NCBI GenBank assembly: GCA_032433765.1
Contig: JAVIAB010000059.1
Span: 56,269,103-56,333,102, forward strand
Length of the DNA stretch: 64,000 nucleotides
Source of the DNA: Megaustenia siamemsis
Taxonomy: Eukaryota > Mollusca > Gastropoda > Stylommatophora > Ariophantidae
Direction: 5' to 3'
Shown one piece after another: positions 10,690 through 22,422 of the stretch (position 1 is its first letter; each line of letters opens with the position of its first letter). Both the position numbers and the translations under genes were made by a program. A model generated the notes under the pieces. The model was not told where the DNA came from and searched no databases. It was given only the letters and a program-made list of their open reading frames with translations.

Positions 10690-13060
10690 TTCATATTTGT
10701 AGAAAAGAAGTGCCCATATTTGTAGAAAAGAAGTGCCCATATTTGTAGAAAAGAAGTGCCCATATTTGTAGAAAAGAAGTGCCCATATTTGTAGAAAAGA
10801 AGTACCCATATTTGTAGAAAAGAAGTGCCCATATTTGTAGAAAAGAAGGGCCCATATTTGTAGAAAAGAAGTGCCCATGTTTGTAGAAAAGAAATGCCCA
10901 TATTTGTGGAGAAGAAGTGTCCATATTTGTAGAAAAGAAGTGCCCATATTTGTAGAGAAGAAGTGTAGATATTTGTAGAAAAGAAGTGCCCATATTTGTA
11001 GAAAAAGAAATATCCATATGTGTAGAGAAGAAGTGCCCATATTTGAGGAGAAAAAGTGTCCATATTTGTAGAGAAGAATTGTCCATATTTGTAGAGAAGA
11101 ATTATCCATATTTGTAGAGAAGAATTGTCCATATTTGTAGAAAAGAAATGTCCATATTTGTAGAGAAGAAGTGCCCATATTTGTAGAAAATAAGTGCCCA
11201 TATTTGTAGAAAAGAAGTGCCCATATTTGTAGAAAAGACGTGCCCATATTTGTAGAAAAGAAGTGCCCATATTTGTAGAAAAGAAGTGCCCATATTTGTA
11301 GAGAAGAAGTGACCATATTTGTAGAAAAGTGTCCATATTTGTAGAAAAGTGTCCATATTTGTAGAAAAGAAGTGCCCATATTTGTAGAGAAGAAGTGACC
11401 ATATTTGTAGAAAAGTGTCCATATTTGTAGAAAAGAAGTGCCTATATTTGTAGAGAAGAAGTGACCATATTTGTAGAAAAGTGCCCATATTTGTAGAAAA
11501 GAAGTGCCCATATTTGTAGAGAAGAAGTGACCATATTTGTAGAAAAGTGTCCATATTTGTAGAAAAGAAACGCCCGTATTTGTAGAGAAGAATTGTCCAT
11601 ATTTGTAGAAAAGAAATGCCCGTATTTGTAGAGAAGAATTGTCCATATTTGTAGAAAAGAAACGCCCGTATTTGTAGAGAAGAATTGTCCATATTTGTAG
11701 AAAAGAAATGCCCATATTTGTAAAGTATAAGTGCCAATATTTGTAAAAAAAGAAACGCCCATATTTGTAGAGAAGAATTGTCCATATTTGTAGAAAAGAA
11801 ATGCCCATATTTGTAAAGAAGAAGTGTCCAAATTTGTAGAAAAGAAGTGTCCTTATTTGTAAAAAAAAAAGTGACCACATTTGTAGAAAAGAAGGGCCCA
11901 TATTTGTAGAAAAGAAATGCCCATATTTGTAGAGAAGAAGTGCCCATATTTGTAGAAAAAGAAATGTCCATATTTGTAGAGAAGAAGTGCCCATATTTGT
12001 AGAAAAAGAAATGTCCATATTTGTAGAGAAGAAGTGCCCATATTTGAGGAGAACAAGTGTCCATATATGTAGAAAAGAAATGTCCATATTTGTAGAAAAG
12101 ACGTGCCCATATTTGTAGAAAAGAAGTGCCCATATTTGTAGAAAAGACGTGCCCATATTTGTAGAAAAGAAGTGCCCATATTTGTAGGAAAGAAGTGCCC
12201 ATATTTGTAGAAAAGAAGTGCCCATATTTGTAGAAAAGAAGTGACCATATTTGTAGAAAAGAAGTGCCCATATTTGTAGAAAAGAAGTGCCCATATTTGT
12301 AGAAAAGAAGTGCCCATATTTGTAGAAAAGAAGTGTCCAAATTTGTAGGAAAGAAGTGCCCATATTTGTAGAGAAGAAGTGCCCATATTTGAAGAAAAGA
12401 AGTGTCCAAATTTGTAGAAAAGAAGTGCCCATATTTGTAGAAAAGAAGTGCCCATATTTGTAGAAAAGAAGTGCCCATATTTGTAGAAAAGAAGTGACCA
12501 TATTTGTAGAAAAGAAGTACCCATATTTGTAGAGAAGAAGTGCCCATATTTGAAGAAAAGAAGTGTCCATATTTGTAAAAAAAAAAAAGTGACCACATTT
12601 GTAGAAAAGGAGGGCCCATATTTGTAGAAAAGAAGTGCCCATATTTGTAGAGAAGAAGTGCCAATATTTGTAGAAAAGAAGTGCCCATATTTGTAGAAAA
12701 GAAGTGCCCATATTTGTAGAAAAGACGTGCACATATTTGTAGAAAAGAAGTGCCCATATTTGTAGGAAAGAAGTTCCCATATTTGTAGAAAAGAAGTGCC
12801 CATATTTGTAGAAAAGAAGTGCCCATATTTGTAGAAAATAAGTGCCCATATTTGTAGAAAAGAAGTGCCCATATTTGTATAAAAGAAGTGCCCATATTTG
12901 TATAAAAGAAGTGCCCATATTTGTAGAAAAGAAGTGCCCATATTTGTATAAAAGAAGTGCCCATATTTGTAAAAAGGAAGTGCCCATATTTGTAGGAAAG
13001 AAGTGCAAGTATTTATAGAAAATAAGTGTCCATATTTGTATTAAATGAGTGTCCATATTT
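10690..13060. repeat. 23-bp minisatellite, about 100 units
   Basis: The unit reads CATATTTGTAGAAAAGAAGT plus GCC, with variants (GAGAAG, GTGTCC, GTGACC, AATTGTCC) and occasional 5-bp-shorter units. Blocks of variants are shared between distant parts of the array, indicating higher-order duplication. The complement has no stop codon in any frame, which creates overlapping ORFs up to 797 codons that are not genes. Confidence 0.97.
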
Positions 13061-13290
13061 TCAACACTTGGTGCACACACTTATATGAGAGCTAATACGA
13101 CCTGAGAGGTTTTCTTTCAAACCAATAAAATCAACACACAGAAGTCAAAGCGTTATGAAGCTCGTTTATAAAATAAATAATGAAATCAGTTTAACATGTT
13201 CACATTTTCTTATTTATCTTCCCATTTTTTTTCAGCGGGGATTGCTCATTGTACTGAATTGTATTGTCATCGTCTCGTTCTTTCATATAC
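13061..13290. other. Spacer between minisatellite and LINE-A fragment
   Basis: AT-rich sequence without recognised features. Confidence 0.4.
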
Positions 13291-13905
13291 AATGTAATGA
13301 TCATTATCATCATGTGCCATAATGGTTGGCGTAGGCGATCATGTCCTTCCACAATCTTCTATCTACCGTGCATCGTATCAGTTCTGTTGTTGACTGTTTT
13401 CCATGACATGACACCAAGCTATCCAATATTTTCTCTCTTTGTCGTCCGCGATCTCTTTTTCCTTTTATTTTGCTAGTTGTAACCAAGTATTCCAACTTTA
13501 CTCTTCTTATGATGTGCCGAAAAATTGTTTCTTTCTGATTGTTTTTAGAAGTTCCTTTTTTGTGTTGGCCTCTTTGAGAACTTCCTCATTGGTCTTTCTA
13601 GCTGTCCATGGAACTTTCAACATTTTTCTTAGAAATCAAATCTATGTGGCCTCTAATCGTCTTTACATTTGTTTGTCTCCTGTCCATGATTCGCTTCCGT
13701 AGGTCAGAATTGGTTCTATATAGCACCAATGAACTCTCTTTCTCATTTCTGTTGACATAGATTTGTTGCATAAGATATTTTTCATTTTCTGAAATGCTAT
13801 TTTGGCCTGAGCTATCCTGCTTTTTTATATCCGTGGTGCAGCTTTCATCCGATGTTATTATTGTACCCAAATATTTGACGCGTTGCACTTGTTTCAGATT
13901 TGTAA
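13290..13905 (-). mobile_element. LINE-A 3' fragment (reverse transcriptase tail)
   Basis: Minus-strand frames give VKYLGTIITSDESCTTDI, then after frameshifts KIKGKRDRGRQREKILDSL and KQSTTELIRCTVDRRLWKDM. These are the post-catalytic part of an endonuclease/reverse-transcriptase LINE. It is 5' truncated and frameshifted, and lies about 100 bp downstream of the stop of LRR gene 1. Confidence 0.8.
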
Positions 13906-13998
13906 TGATAGCAAATACAAAACATTTCTAAAATGAAATTTCGACTGAATCACAATTTATAATGAACATAAAGGTTTGAGATAAACGTACTTATCGTT

Positions 13999-15270
13999 TT
14001 ATGGTGGACAGTTCGGACTAAGTTTAGAGAAGAATTGGTAAATATCCACAAGACCGCAGTTACCTAAAACATTGAAGTCAACTTTTGATAGAAGCCAGTG
14101 TTCTAAGCTCTTCTCTTGGCAAGTACATACAAGAGTAGCGATGTTATTCATGTCCAGTGAATGCAAATTAGTGAGCGAGCTCAGGGCGAGAGGTAGACGT
14201 AATAAACGAGTGCTTTCAAGGTCTAGTTCTGTTAGTTGAACTAGATTTTTAAAGGCCGAATTAGAAATTGTGACAAGTGGGTTGTTATTTAGGCTGAGTT
14301 TTGTAATTTTAGAACCGGTAGGGAAACTGTTGTCGGTTAATTCTGTTATGAGATTATATTCGAGGTCAACCATTGTCGTTGAAGTGGCAAAATCTGACGC
14401 ACGAATTTGTTTGATTGAGTTACTTGACAGAAATAGCTCAGACACGAGTTGTAGCTGTGCTAGGACACGAGGAATAGCCGGGAAGAAATTGTTGCTGAAA
14501 TCAATGTACCAGACATTGGAATTGATCGCCCCTGAATATGGATCTGATAGTCTGTTATAAGCAAAATCGAAACTTGTAACATGTTGGAGAGAAGAAATAT
14601 TTGGAACCGCGGTTAATCTGTTTGAAGCAATGCCGAGATCGGTCAGAGATTCTGCGTAAGGAAGTATTGCGTCACTTAGATCATTGGCATCTGTTATCAG
14701 GTTATTGTCTAACCACAAAGTCATTATTCTACTATTTGCAGGCAACCATGACACACCTACGATTCTGTTCCTCTGCATGCGCAGCTGTTGTAGCACTTTC
14801 AACTTTGAAAGTGCTTTAGGTACTTCCGTGAAATGATTCATTGTCATCGAAAGAATATTTAGAGTAGTGACCATATTATCAAAAGCCTGATCAGGAATAG
14901 CGGAAATAGAACTTGTAGAAATAGTTAGATCAGTTAAGTTTGAGAAATACTGGAGCCATTCTGGCCATGAATTGAAGCCAACATCCTCTAGATAAAGCGT
15001 GACCAATGTTTGGCCAATATTCTTCATGGCTTCATCGTTCCAGTCCTGAATGTTGAGCTTCTGCATGTTTAACACGCTGAGGGTTTTTAAATGAAGAAAT
15101 GCGTCTGGGACCCTCTTGAACAACGCCGAGGCGAAATAGATTGTGTCCAAAGTTGTGGCTGAGCCATCGAACGCTGTGTCTGCTATTGTTGTGATCGGGT
15201 TTTCTTCCAGATAGATTCCTTGCAGGTTTGGAGGGAAACTTTCTCCTGGTATATCCGTAATGGCATTCGA
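13999..15270 (-). CDS. LRR gene 1, exon 3: LRR domain and C-terminal cap
   Basis: This 1272-bp terminal exon (423 codons plus stop) starts after the acceptor TTTTTTCCCCAG and reads SNAITDIPGESFPPNLQGIY. Some 14 or more leucine-rich repeats follow, with consensus such as LQQLRMQRNRI and VTSFDFAYNRLSDP. The end LVCTCQEKSLEHWLL...NCG...SPNCPP has four cysteines like an LRR C-terminal cap. No transmembrane segment or TIR domain is present, so a soluble secreted protein is expected after joining to the signal exon. Such proteins in gastropods are often labelled oplophorus-luciferin 2-monooxygenase non-catalytic subunit-like, but the function is unknown. The exon is the same length as its two paralogues and its frame is intact. 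Joined to exons 1 and 2 it gives a 486-aa protein. Confidence 0.88.
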   Translation of the reverse strand, partial: SNAITDIPGESFPPNLQGIYLEENPITTIADTAFDGSATTLDTIYFASALFKRVPDAFLHLKTLSVLNMQKLNIQDWNDEAMKNIGQTLVTLYLEDVGFNSWPEWLQYFSNLTDLTISTSSISAIPDQAFDNMVTTLNILSMTMNHFTEVPKALSKLKVLQQLRMQRNRIVGVSWLPANSRIMTLWLDNNLITDANDLSDAILPYAESLTDLGIASNRLTAVPNISSLQHVTSFDFAYNRLSDPYSGAINSNVWYIDFSNNFFPAIPRVLAQLQLVSELFLSSNSIKQIRASDFATSTTMVDLEYNLITELTDNSFPTGSKITKLSLNNNPLVTISNSAFKNLVQLTELDLESTRLLRLPLALSSLTNLHSLDMNNIATLVCTCQEKSLEHWLLSKVDFNVLGNCGLVDIYQFFSKLSPNCPP

Positions 15271-15589
15271 CTGGGGAAAAAATGTTAAGACAGTTATAAC
15301 AAATTAATGACTTATTAATGACTTATTACAATTATAGTTATAGCTATTCAAAGGCCCCGGTATTTCACGAAGCAACCCAACATTATGCGTCCATGTTGCT
15401 CCTTTCCTGAACCGATGAGGAAGAAGATCAACTCGCCAGGACAATCTTCAACAAACAGATTCTCTGTTAGAGAAAATGACATAATCTGTCTGATCCAATG
15501 AACAACGTTTAGCAGATGAAGCGATTGCAAGGAAGTGTCCCTCAATTACTATTTGAAAGGCGATTGACCGTGCTGGTTTGCTTTTCATT

Positions 15590-16145
15590 CATCATCATTC
15601 AGTGCCGTCTCCGCATCGAAGGTTGGCTACCATGGAGCGTCATTCCGCTCTGTATCTTGTTTTGATGATGCAGATTGCCATAGGCTGATTTGTCCATGTT
15701 TTGACGTTACTCGTTCATGTTAGTCTTCGTCTGCCTCTGCCTCTATTACCCCGTATTTTCCCTTCCAATATTATTTTTAGTACGCTGAGAGGGACGGATA
15801 CATCCAACTATCAAGGAGGGATCAAGTCATCTTACTTCGCCTTCGCACTGGCCAAAACAGAATGAGAAATCACATGTTCACCACACTCAAAATTGGTACT
15901 ACCAGCCAATGCCACTGTACCCTGGACAACATGCCAACATAACATGTTCTACAGGATTGCCCCCAGTACACAGACATGAGAAGTACAATGTGGTCCACAC
16001 CCACCTCCCTGGAAGAGAAACTATATGGGGCAATCGAATCACTTAGACAGACAGCTGACTTCATGAGAGAGTCCGGATGCTACCATGAAAGAGTCAAGAT
16101 CGCAGAAGAAGTGCGCTGTTGTATCTTTTAACATGCCCCAAAAAT
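15590..16145. mobile_element. Dispersed repeat with LINE fragment nested in it
   Basis: 15590-15785 (GGTTGGCTACCATGGAGCG, CCTTCCAATATTA) and the short end near 16128-16145 (CTTTTAACATGCCCC) together match the continuous copy at 29095-29315. The intervening 15787-16125 is a LINE RNase H tail, so it looks inserted into the older repeat. Confidence 0.6.
15787..16125 (+). mobile_element. LINE RNase H C-terminal fragment
   Basis: The plus strand encodes DQVILLRLRTGQNRM, a CHCTLDNMPT segment, HVLQDCPQYTDMR and KLYGAIESLRQTADFMRESG. This is the cysteine-containing tail that follows RNase H in jockey/I-type LINEs. An in-frame stop is present. The terminal part resembles the complement of 40618-40700. 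Confidence 0.75.
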
Positions 16146-16408
16146 TTCATTTGTCTTGTTCTAATTGTGTTTAGTGTTTCTCATGTAATTTTTTGTTGTT
16201 TTAAAACTTCATCGTTTGTTTTCTTTTCTTTCCATCCAATTCTACCTAATCTTCTATAAATCTACATTTCAAAGGCTAGGCCCGATGCTTGAAACTCCTC
16301 ACCAAACTATTTCCTTTTGTGGTTTTTTTCAGAAAAACATCACACACTTCGATGGCTTGTTGCATTCTTTTGTGAACTATTTACAGAGAAGAGTGCAAGT
16401 GAAAAGAC

Positions 16409-16475
16409 ATGTGTGTGTGAGTGTGTGTGTGTCTGCGAGTGTGTGTGTGTGTGTGTGAGTGTGTGTGTGTGTGTG

Positions 16476-16515
<40 letters not shown>

Positions 16516-16537
16516 TGTGTGTGTGTGTGTGTGTGTG

Positions 16538-16632
<95 letters not shown>
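16409..16632. repeat. (TG)n microsatellite
   Basis: About 220 bp of GT dinucleotides interrupted at intervals by GA or CT steps (GTGAGTGTG, GTGACTGTG). ORFs of only Cys/Val or His/Thr here are artefacts. Confidence 0.97.
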
Positions 16633-16857
16633 TATGTGTTTTAGAAAAGAAAGTTTAGAACAGCCATGGACAAGTGAAGGATTCATACAAATGCACTAAC
16701 TAAGTGAGGGCAAAGAAGTAAAGTCTGGAACTTAAGGAATTGTAACAGCTCACACTGGAAGAATATAGAAGACACTATCAGGGTTAGCACAAAAAGGAAC
16801 AATATAGAAGACACCGTTAAAGTTAGCACGAAAATGAACAATATAGAACACACTTAC

Positions 16858-16962
16858 TGCCAAATTTAGAATTGTAAAACGATCATCAGATGAAACCCGG
16901 GGAGGTACACTAGTTAAATCCCGATATTGGCAGACGATGTCATTTCCGTTGCAGTAACACTC
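16858..16962 (-). CDS. LRR gene 1, exon 2: LRR N-terminal cysteine cap
   Basis: A 105-bp (35-codon) phase 0 exon between acceptor TTTCTACAG and donor GTAAGTG. It encodes ECYCNGNDIVCQYRDLTSVP followed by PRVSSDDRFTILNLA. Together with the cysteine at the end of exon 1 it forms a C-x4-C-x-C-x6-C N-cap of extracellular LRR proteins. NLA joins SNAITDIP of exon 3 to make a proper LRR. The same exon length is found at 34965 and 56247. Confidence 0.85.
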
Positions 16963-17212
16963 CTGTAGAAATTAGCGGGAATTTATATTAAGGTCAGTCT
17001 GTCATTGCGTCTCTCTTTCTATTTGTGTGACTATTTGTGTCACACTTTACATGACAATGGTACTCTTCATACGAGACAGTGGTTTAATTATATGGATGTT
17101 TCTTCTTATTTTTTTCCTTTGATTTTTCTCTGCAACTTCTATTATAGGGGAGACCATTAACAAGAGCTATTCTATGACTTCCTTCCGTGTGATGTCAATC
17201 CTAGTCTCCAAG

Positions 17213-18358
17213 TGTCATTTATCTTTCTTACCTCTGTCTCAAAGTTTCGCTTATCACTGTCTCAGAAATGTGTTTATTTCTGTCTCAAAATTTCGTTTAT
17301 CTCTGTCTCAGAGATTCGTTTATCTCTGTCTCAAAGTTTCGTTTATCTCTGTCTCAGAGATTCGTTTATCTCTGTCTCAAAGTTTCGTTTATTTCTGTCT
17401 CCAATTATCGTTTATCTCTGTCTCCAATTTTCGTTTATCTCAGTCTCAAACTTTCGTTTATCTTTGTCTCCAATTTCCGTTTATCTCTGTCTCAAACTTT
17501 GGCTTATCTGTGATTAAAGTTTCGTTTATCTCTGTCTCAAAGTTTCGTTTATCTCTGTCTCAAAGTTTCGTTTATCTCTGTCTCAAAGTTTCGTTTATCT
17601 GTGTCTCAAAGTTTCGTTTATCTCTGTCTCAAAGTTTCGTTTATCTCTGTCTCAAAGTTTCGTTTATCTCTGTCTCAAAGTTTCGTTTATCTCTGTCTCA
17701 AAGTTTCGTTTATCTGTGTCTCAAAGTTTCGTTTATCTCTGTCTCAAAGTTTCGTTTATCTGTGTCTCAAAGTTTCGTTTATCTCTGTCTCAAAGTTTCG
17801 TTTATCTCTGTCTCAAAGTTTCGTTTATCTGTGTCTCAAAGTTTCGTTTATCTCTGTCTCAAAGTTTCGTTTATCTCTGTCTCAAAGCTTTGTTTATCTG
17901 TGTCTCAAAGCTTCGTTTATCTGTGTCTCAAAGTTTCGTTTATCTCTATCTCAAAGTTTTCTTTATCTTTGTCTCAAAGCTTCGTTTATCTCTGTCTCAA
18001 AGTTTCGTTTATCTCTGTCTCAAAGCTTTGTTTATCTCTGTCTCAAAGTTTCGTTTATCTATGTCTCAAAGCTTTGTTTATCTCTGTCTCAAAGCTTTGT
18101 TATTCTCTGTCTCAAAACTTCGTTTATCTCTGTCTCAAAGTTTCGTTTATCTCTGTCTCCAGTTTTCGTTTATCTCTGTCTCAAAGTTTCGTTTATCTCT
18201 GTCTCCAGTTTTCGTTTATCTCTATCTCAAAGTTTCGTTTATCTCAGTCTCAAAGTTTCGTTTATCTCTGTCTCCAGTTTTCGTTTATTTCTGTCTCAAA
18301 GCTTCGTTTATCTCTGTCTCAAAGCTTCGTTTATCTCTGTCTCAAAGCTTCGTTTCCA
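17213..18358. repeat. 23-bp minisatellite in intron 1 of LRR gene 1
   Basis: About 50 units of TTTATCTCTGTCTCAAAG plus TTTCG, with CAAAGCTTCG and CCAGTTTTCG variants. The unit length is not a multiple of three and all three plus frames stay open, giving a spurious 413-codon ORF. It lies between the cap exon and the signal exon of gene 1. Confidence 0.97.
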
Positions 18359-18606
18359 TATGTTCTAAGTCCTCCACATCTCCTCCTTCTCAGTGAGCTC
18401 CAAATGAGAGCTTGACTGTTAATGCATACATCCGAGCTTCCAGGCGTGTGTTGTATCTACACCCTACCATCTTCTACCTGACATTCCCTCCACTGTGGGT
18501 TGATCTGTACATTTTCACATTTCCTCTTTCAAAATATGTCTGATCATCTGACCTGAAGCTGTAGATTCTCTTTGAACCAAGTGTTAATAATTAAAACAGA
18601 TTTATG

Positions 18607-19172
18607 GATGAAATGTTGCTTTGATATAAAAACAATATTTATTTTGTATATTAAAACAATACTTATTTGTTATATTTAAAAAATGTTTATTTGTTATATT
18701 TAAAAAATGTTTATTTGTTATATTAAAACAATGTTTATTTGTTATATTAAAACAATGTTTATTTGCTATATTAAAACAATGTTTATTTGTTATATTAAAA
18801 CAATGTTTATTTGTTATATTAAAACAACGTTTATTTATTATATTAAAACAATGTTTATTTGCTATATTAAAACAATGTTTATTTGTTATATTAAAACAAT
18901 GTTTATTTGTTATATTAAAACAACGTTTATTTGTTATATTAAAACAATATTTCTTTGTTATATTAAAACAATATTTATTTGTTATATTAAAACAATGTTT
19001 ATTTTGTTATATTAAAACAATGTTTATTTGTTATATTAAAACAATATTTATTTGTTATATGAAAAAATGTTTATTTGTTATATTAAAACAATATTGAATT
19101 GTTATATTAAAACAATATTTATTTTGTTATATTAAAAAAATGTTTATTTGTTATATTAAAACAATATTTATT
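18607..19172. repeat. 24-bp minisatellite
   Basis: About 23 units of TTATTTGTTATATTAAAACA plus ATGT, very AT-rich, within intron 1 of LRR gene 1. The 102-codon ORF (MFICYIKT repeated) is a by-product of the 24-bp period. Confidence 0.95.
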
Positions 19173-19261
19173 ATTTCCCCAGAAATTGCCTACACGTCAA
19201 CAATATCTGCTTGATGGATCACGAGCTGCATCGACACACATAAAGAATGCTTTAGTGTTCA

Positions 19262-20232
19262 ATAGCTGAATCAATACTCAGTGAAATATTTCACGATTCA
19301 ATAGCTGCCTCAATACTCAGTGAAATATTTCACGATTCAATAGCTGCCTCAATACTCAGTGGAAATATTTCTCACGACTCAATAGCTGCCTCAATACTCA
19401 GTGGAAATGTTTCATGACTCAATAGCTGCCTCAATACTCAGTGGAAATATTTCACGATTCAATAGCTGCCTCAATACTCAGTGGAAATATTTCACGACTC
19501 AATAGCTGCCTCAATACTCAGTGGAAATATTTCACGACTCAATAGCTGCCTCAATAATCGGTGGAAATATTTCATGACTCAATAGCTGCCTCAATACTCA
19601 GTGGAAATATTTCACGACTCAATAGCTGCCTCAATACTCAGTGGAAATATTTCACGACTCAATAGCTGCCTCAATACTCAGTGGAAATATTTCACGACTC
19701 AATAGCTGCCTCAATACTCAGTGGAAATATTTCACGACTCAACAGCTGCCTCAATAATCGGTGGAAATATTTCATGACTCAATAGCTGCCTCAATACTCA
19801 GTGGAAATATTTCACGACTCAATAGCTGCCTCAATACTCAGTGGAAATATTTCACGACTCAATAGCTGCCTCAATACTCAGTGGAAATATTTCACGACTC
19901 AATAGCTGCCTCAATACTCAGTGGAAATATTTCACGACTCAATAGCTGCCTCAATAATCGGTGGAAATATTTCACGATTCAATAGCTGCCTCAATACTCA
20001 GTGAAATATTTCACGACTCAATAGCTGCCTCAATAATCGGTGGAAATATTTCACGATTCAATAGCTGCCTCAATACTCAGTGAAATATTTCACGACTCAA
20101 TAGCTGCCTCAATAATCGGTGGAAATATTTCACGATTCAATAGCTGCCTCAATACTCAGTGGAAACATTTCACGACTCAATAGCTGCCTCAATACTCAGT
20201 GGCAATATTTCACGACTCAATAGCTGCAATAT
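19262..20232. repeat. 40-bp minisatellite, type 1
   Basis: About 24 units containing CTCAATAGCTGCCTCAATAC and TCAGTGGAAATATTTCACGA. Minor variants (CAATAATCGG) recur at regular intervals, suggesting higher-order units. It lies in intron 1 of LRR gene 1. Confidence 0.97.
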
Positions 20233-20284
20233 TGCTCATTATGGATGTTTCAGGGCTCAATATCTGCCTCAATCTTCATTAGAG

Positions 20285-20700
20285 ATCTTCATTATCATCA
20301 TCAAGTGCCATGCCTGCTGGCCGTATGTGATCATGTCTCTCCACAACTTTCGATCTCGACAGTTATTTATCATTTCTGTTGTTGACCTTCTGCCAAGCCA
20401 TTCTCTTACTCTGTCTGGTATCTTTTCCCTTTCCTTCCCTCTATCTCTTCATCCTTCAATTTTCCCGGTTTCTACTGCTACTTATAATCCAGCTGTCCCT
20501 TTACGATGCCATGGCAAAAAATGATGATTGTTTCTTCTAAATATTGGAAATTAGCTCTCATTTTGCGTTGACCTCTTTCAGAACCTTTTTTTATTGCTCT
20601 TCTTAGCTGCCCTTGGTATTCTCAACATTCTTCTGTGAAACCACATTTCTGCAGCCTGCAGTGATTTTCTTGTCCGTTGTCATATTGTCCATAATTCACA
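20285..20700 (-). mobile_element. LINE-A 3' fragment, strongly decayed
   Basis: The complement matches the LINE-A tail: TCAAGTGCCATGCCTGCTGG, then a region corresponding to DRGRQREKI and the frames around CTTTCAGAACC. Similar to 13290-13905, with many frame breaks. It interrupts the 40-bp array. Confidence 0.65.
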
Positions 20701-20859
20701 TCCATATGTTAAGACTGGAAGTGTTAGAGATCTAACAGAATTAAAAAACTGCCTCAGAGCTCAATAGAATGTTTCAAAGTTATAATGTTGACTGAATTCT
20801 CATTAGTTACGTTTCTAATTTCAGTATATACCTCAATCCTCAGTTGAAAGATAGATTAG

Positions 20860-21413
20860 GATTCAATAAGTGACTGTTTGATCATTAAACATGTTACATG
20901 ATTCAGTAGGTGAGTGTTTGCTCATTAAACATGTTTAAGTGTTAAATAGGTGACTGTTGGCTCATTAAACATGTTACAGGGTTCAATAGGTGAGTGTTTG
21001 CTCATTAAACATGTTACAGGGTTCAACAGGTGACTGTTTGCTCATTAAACATGTTACAGGGTTCAATAGATGACTGTTTGCTCATTAAACATGTTACAGG
21101 GTTGAATAGGTGAGTGTTTGCTCATTAAACATGTTACAGGGTTCAGTAGGTGAGTGTTTGCTCATTAAACATGTTACAGGGTTCAGTAGGTGAGTGTTTG
21201 CTCATTAAACATGTTACAGGGTTCAGTAGGTGACTGTTTGCTCATTCAACATGTTGAAGTGTTCAATAGGTGACTGTTTGCTCATTAAACATGTCTCAGT
21301 GTTCAATAGGTGACTGTTTGCTCATTGTTCAATAGGTGACTGTTTGCTCATTAAACATGTTTCAGTGTTCAATAGTAACCTCGTTGTTCATTAGCGATGC
21401 TCCAGTGTTGAAT
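20860..21413. repeat. 40-bp minisatellite, type 2
   Basis: About 13 units containing TTCAATAGGTGACTGTTTGC and TCATTAAACATGTTACAGGG. The period and the TTCAATAG.TG.CT core are shared with type 1 (19262-20232). Degenerate intermediate units lie at 20225-20280 and 20750-20860. Confidence 0.95.
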
Positions 21414-21647
21414 TTTAAAAAAGTAAAGTAAAGTACACCCGTCACATCTCGTGGCGTATAGGGAATATGGTGTTAGTGACCATAAACTTTACAGACCTTC
21501 GGCACATGATTTTCGGGGTAATGTGGTCGGTATTACGCCCGCGCGGCTTTACTTTCCCAGAAAAATCCGGTACCCATTTAAGGCTGGGTGAACCCGAAAG
21601 CCGTCGGTTGGGATCGAACAGTACCCCTTGTCCTTTGTAGTCCAGTT
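21414..21647 (-). mobile_element. tRNA-derived SINE S1, lacking the 5' end of its head
   Basis: Complement of the S1 body: GGTGTTAGTGACCATAAACT, then the tRNA-like part down to AACTGGACTACAAAGG. The A-box half of the head is missing. Flanks AGTGTTGAATT (21404-21414) and AGTGTTCAATT (21649-21659) are near-identical, but the host array also contains this word, so the target duplication is uncertain. Confidence 0.85.
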
Positions 21648-21854
21648 GAGTGTTCAATTGCTGTCTCAATACCCCAATGGAGATACTTCAAGGTTCCTAC
21701 CTGGATGCTCTATAGAACATTATCTCCTCCTGGGACTCAACAATAACAACATCAATGTCTTCAATGCTCATGCCACCTTCGGGCTTGTTTAAGTTTCATC
21801 GACTTATTCTTTTTTTAAAATAAATTTGTCTTCTTCACTTTTATTTTCTTGTTT

Positions 21855-22015
21855 GTGCATGTTGACCTTCTGTCAGGACATTCTCTTAAGTTGTCTGGTA
21901 TCTTTTCTCTTTGCTTCCCTCTATCTCTTCGTCTCTCAATTCTCCAAGTTGCTACTGCTACTTATAATCCAGCTGTTCACTTCTGATACCATGGCAAAAA
22001 TTATGACTGTTTCTT
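21855..22015 (-). mobile_element. LINE-A-like fragment
   Basis: Closely similar to 20385-20540 (GTTGACCTTCTG, CTTCCCTCTATCTCTTC, CTGCTACTTATAATCCAGCTG), so it is a second copy of the decayed LINE tail. Confidence 0.6.
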
Positions 22016-22201
22016 CTGCTCCATGTTAGCCAACTTTCGATGCGGAGATGGCACTCAATGATGATGATAATGATGATGATAATGATAATGATAATGATGA
22101 TGCATGGGAAAAAATTAATCTAAAATAGAATGATGAGACGGCGATAGTCACAGTCCCCGATGAACAAACATTATCCCAAACAAATATAAGAAAACTGGCA
22201 C

Positions 22202-22293
22202 CTTATAAATGCAGGTTTGTCCATGCACAAAGACCTCTATTATCACACACAGGAACACTAGAACACATTTATAAAGCCAATTCATGTTTCGAT
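22202..22293 (-). CDS. LRR gene 1, exon 1: signal peptide
   Basis: The exon begins after acceptor TTTGTTTCAG with ATCGAAAC then ATG (22285-22283). It encodes 28 codons, MNWLYKCVLVFLCVIIEV and then FVHGQTCIYK, a short N-region and hydrophobic core typical of a signal peptide with cleavage near HGQ. The donor is GTGCCA, weaker than in the paralogues. Exon 2 continues with ECYC in phase 0. The upstream acceptor implies at least one non-coding 5' exon further right, which I could not place. Confidence 0.75.
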
Positions 22294-22422
22294 CTGAAAC
22301 AAAAACAATGATATATATTTGTTATATTTGTTATTCATACAGCGACTTGTAAGTGTTATCATTTCTGGACTGGTGCATGCTGGTTTTCTCCCTGCAACAC
22401 AACTTACAACACTACTTAAGAT

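Noticed and set aside
10687..13080. Overlapping minus-strand ORFs up to 797 codons
   Set aside because: They exist because the 23-bp unit has no stop in any of three frames. All three frames are equally open and there is no codon signal.
13999..15270. Toll-like receptor
   Set aside because: LRRs are present but no transmembrane segment or TIR domain follows. The protein ends shortly after the C-terminal cysteine cap.
16381..16699. ORFs of His/Thr or Cys/Val repeats
   Set aside because: Translation of a (TG)n microsatellite.
17174..18415. 413-codon plus-strand ORF rich in SLSQSFVYLCLKVS
   Set aside because: Read-through of a 23-bp repeat lying in an intron. Three frames are open.
19262..21413. 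Possible CRISPR array because of regular 40-bp repeats
   Set aside because: Units are contiguous with no unique spacers, no cas genes are present, and the context is eukaryotic.
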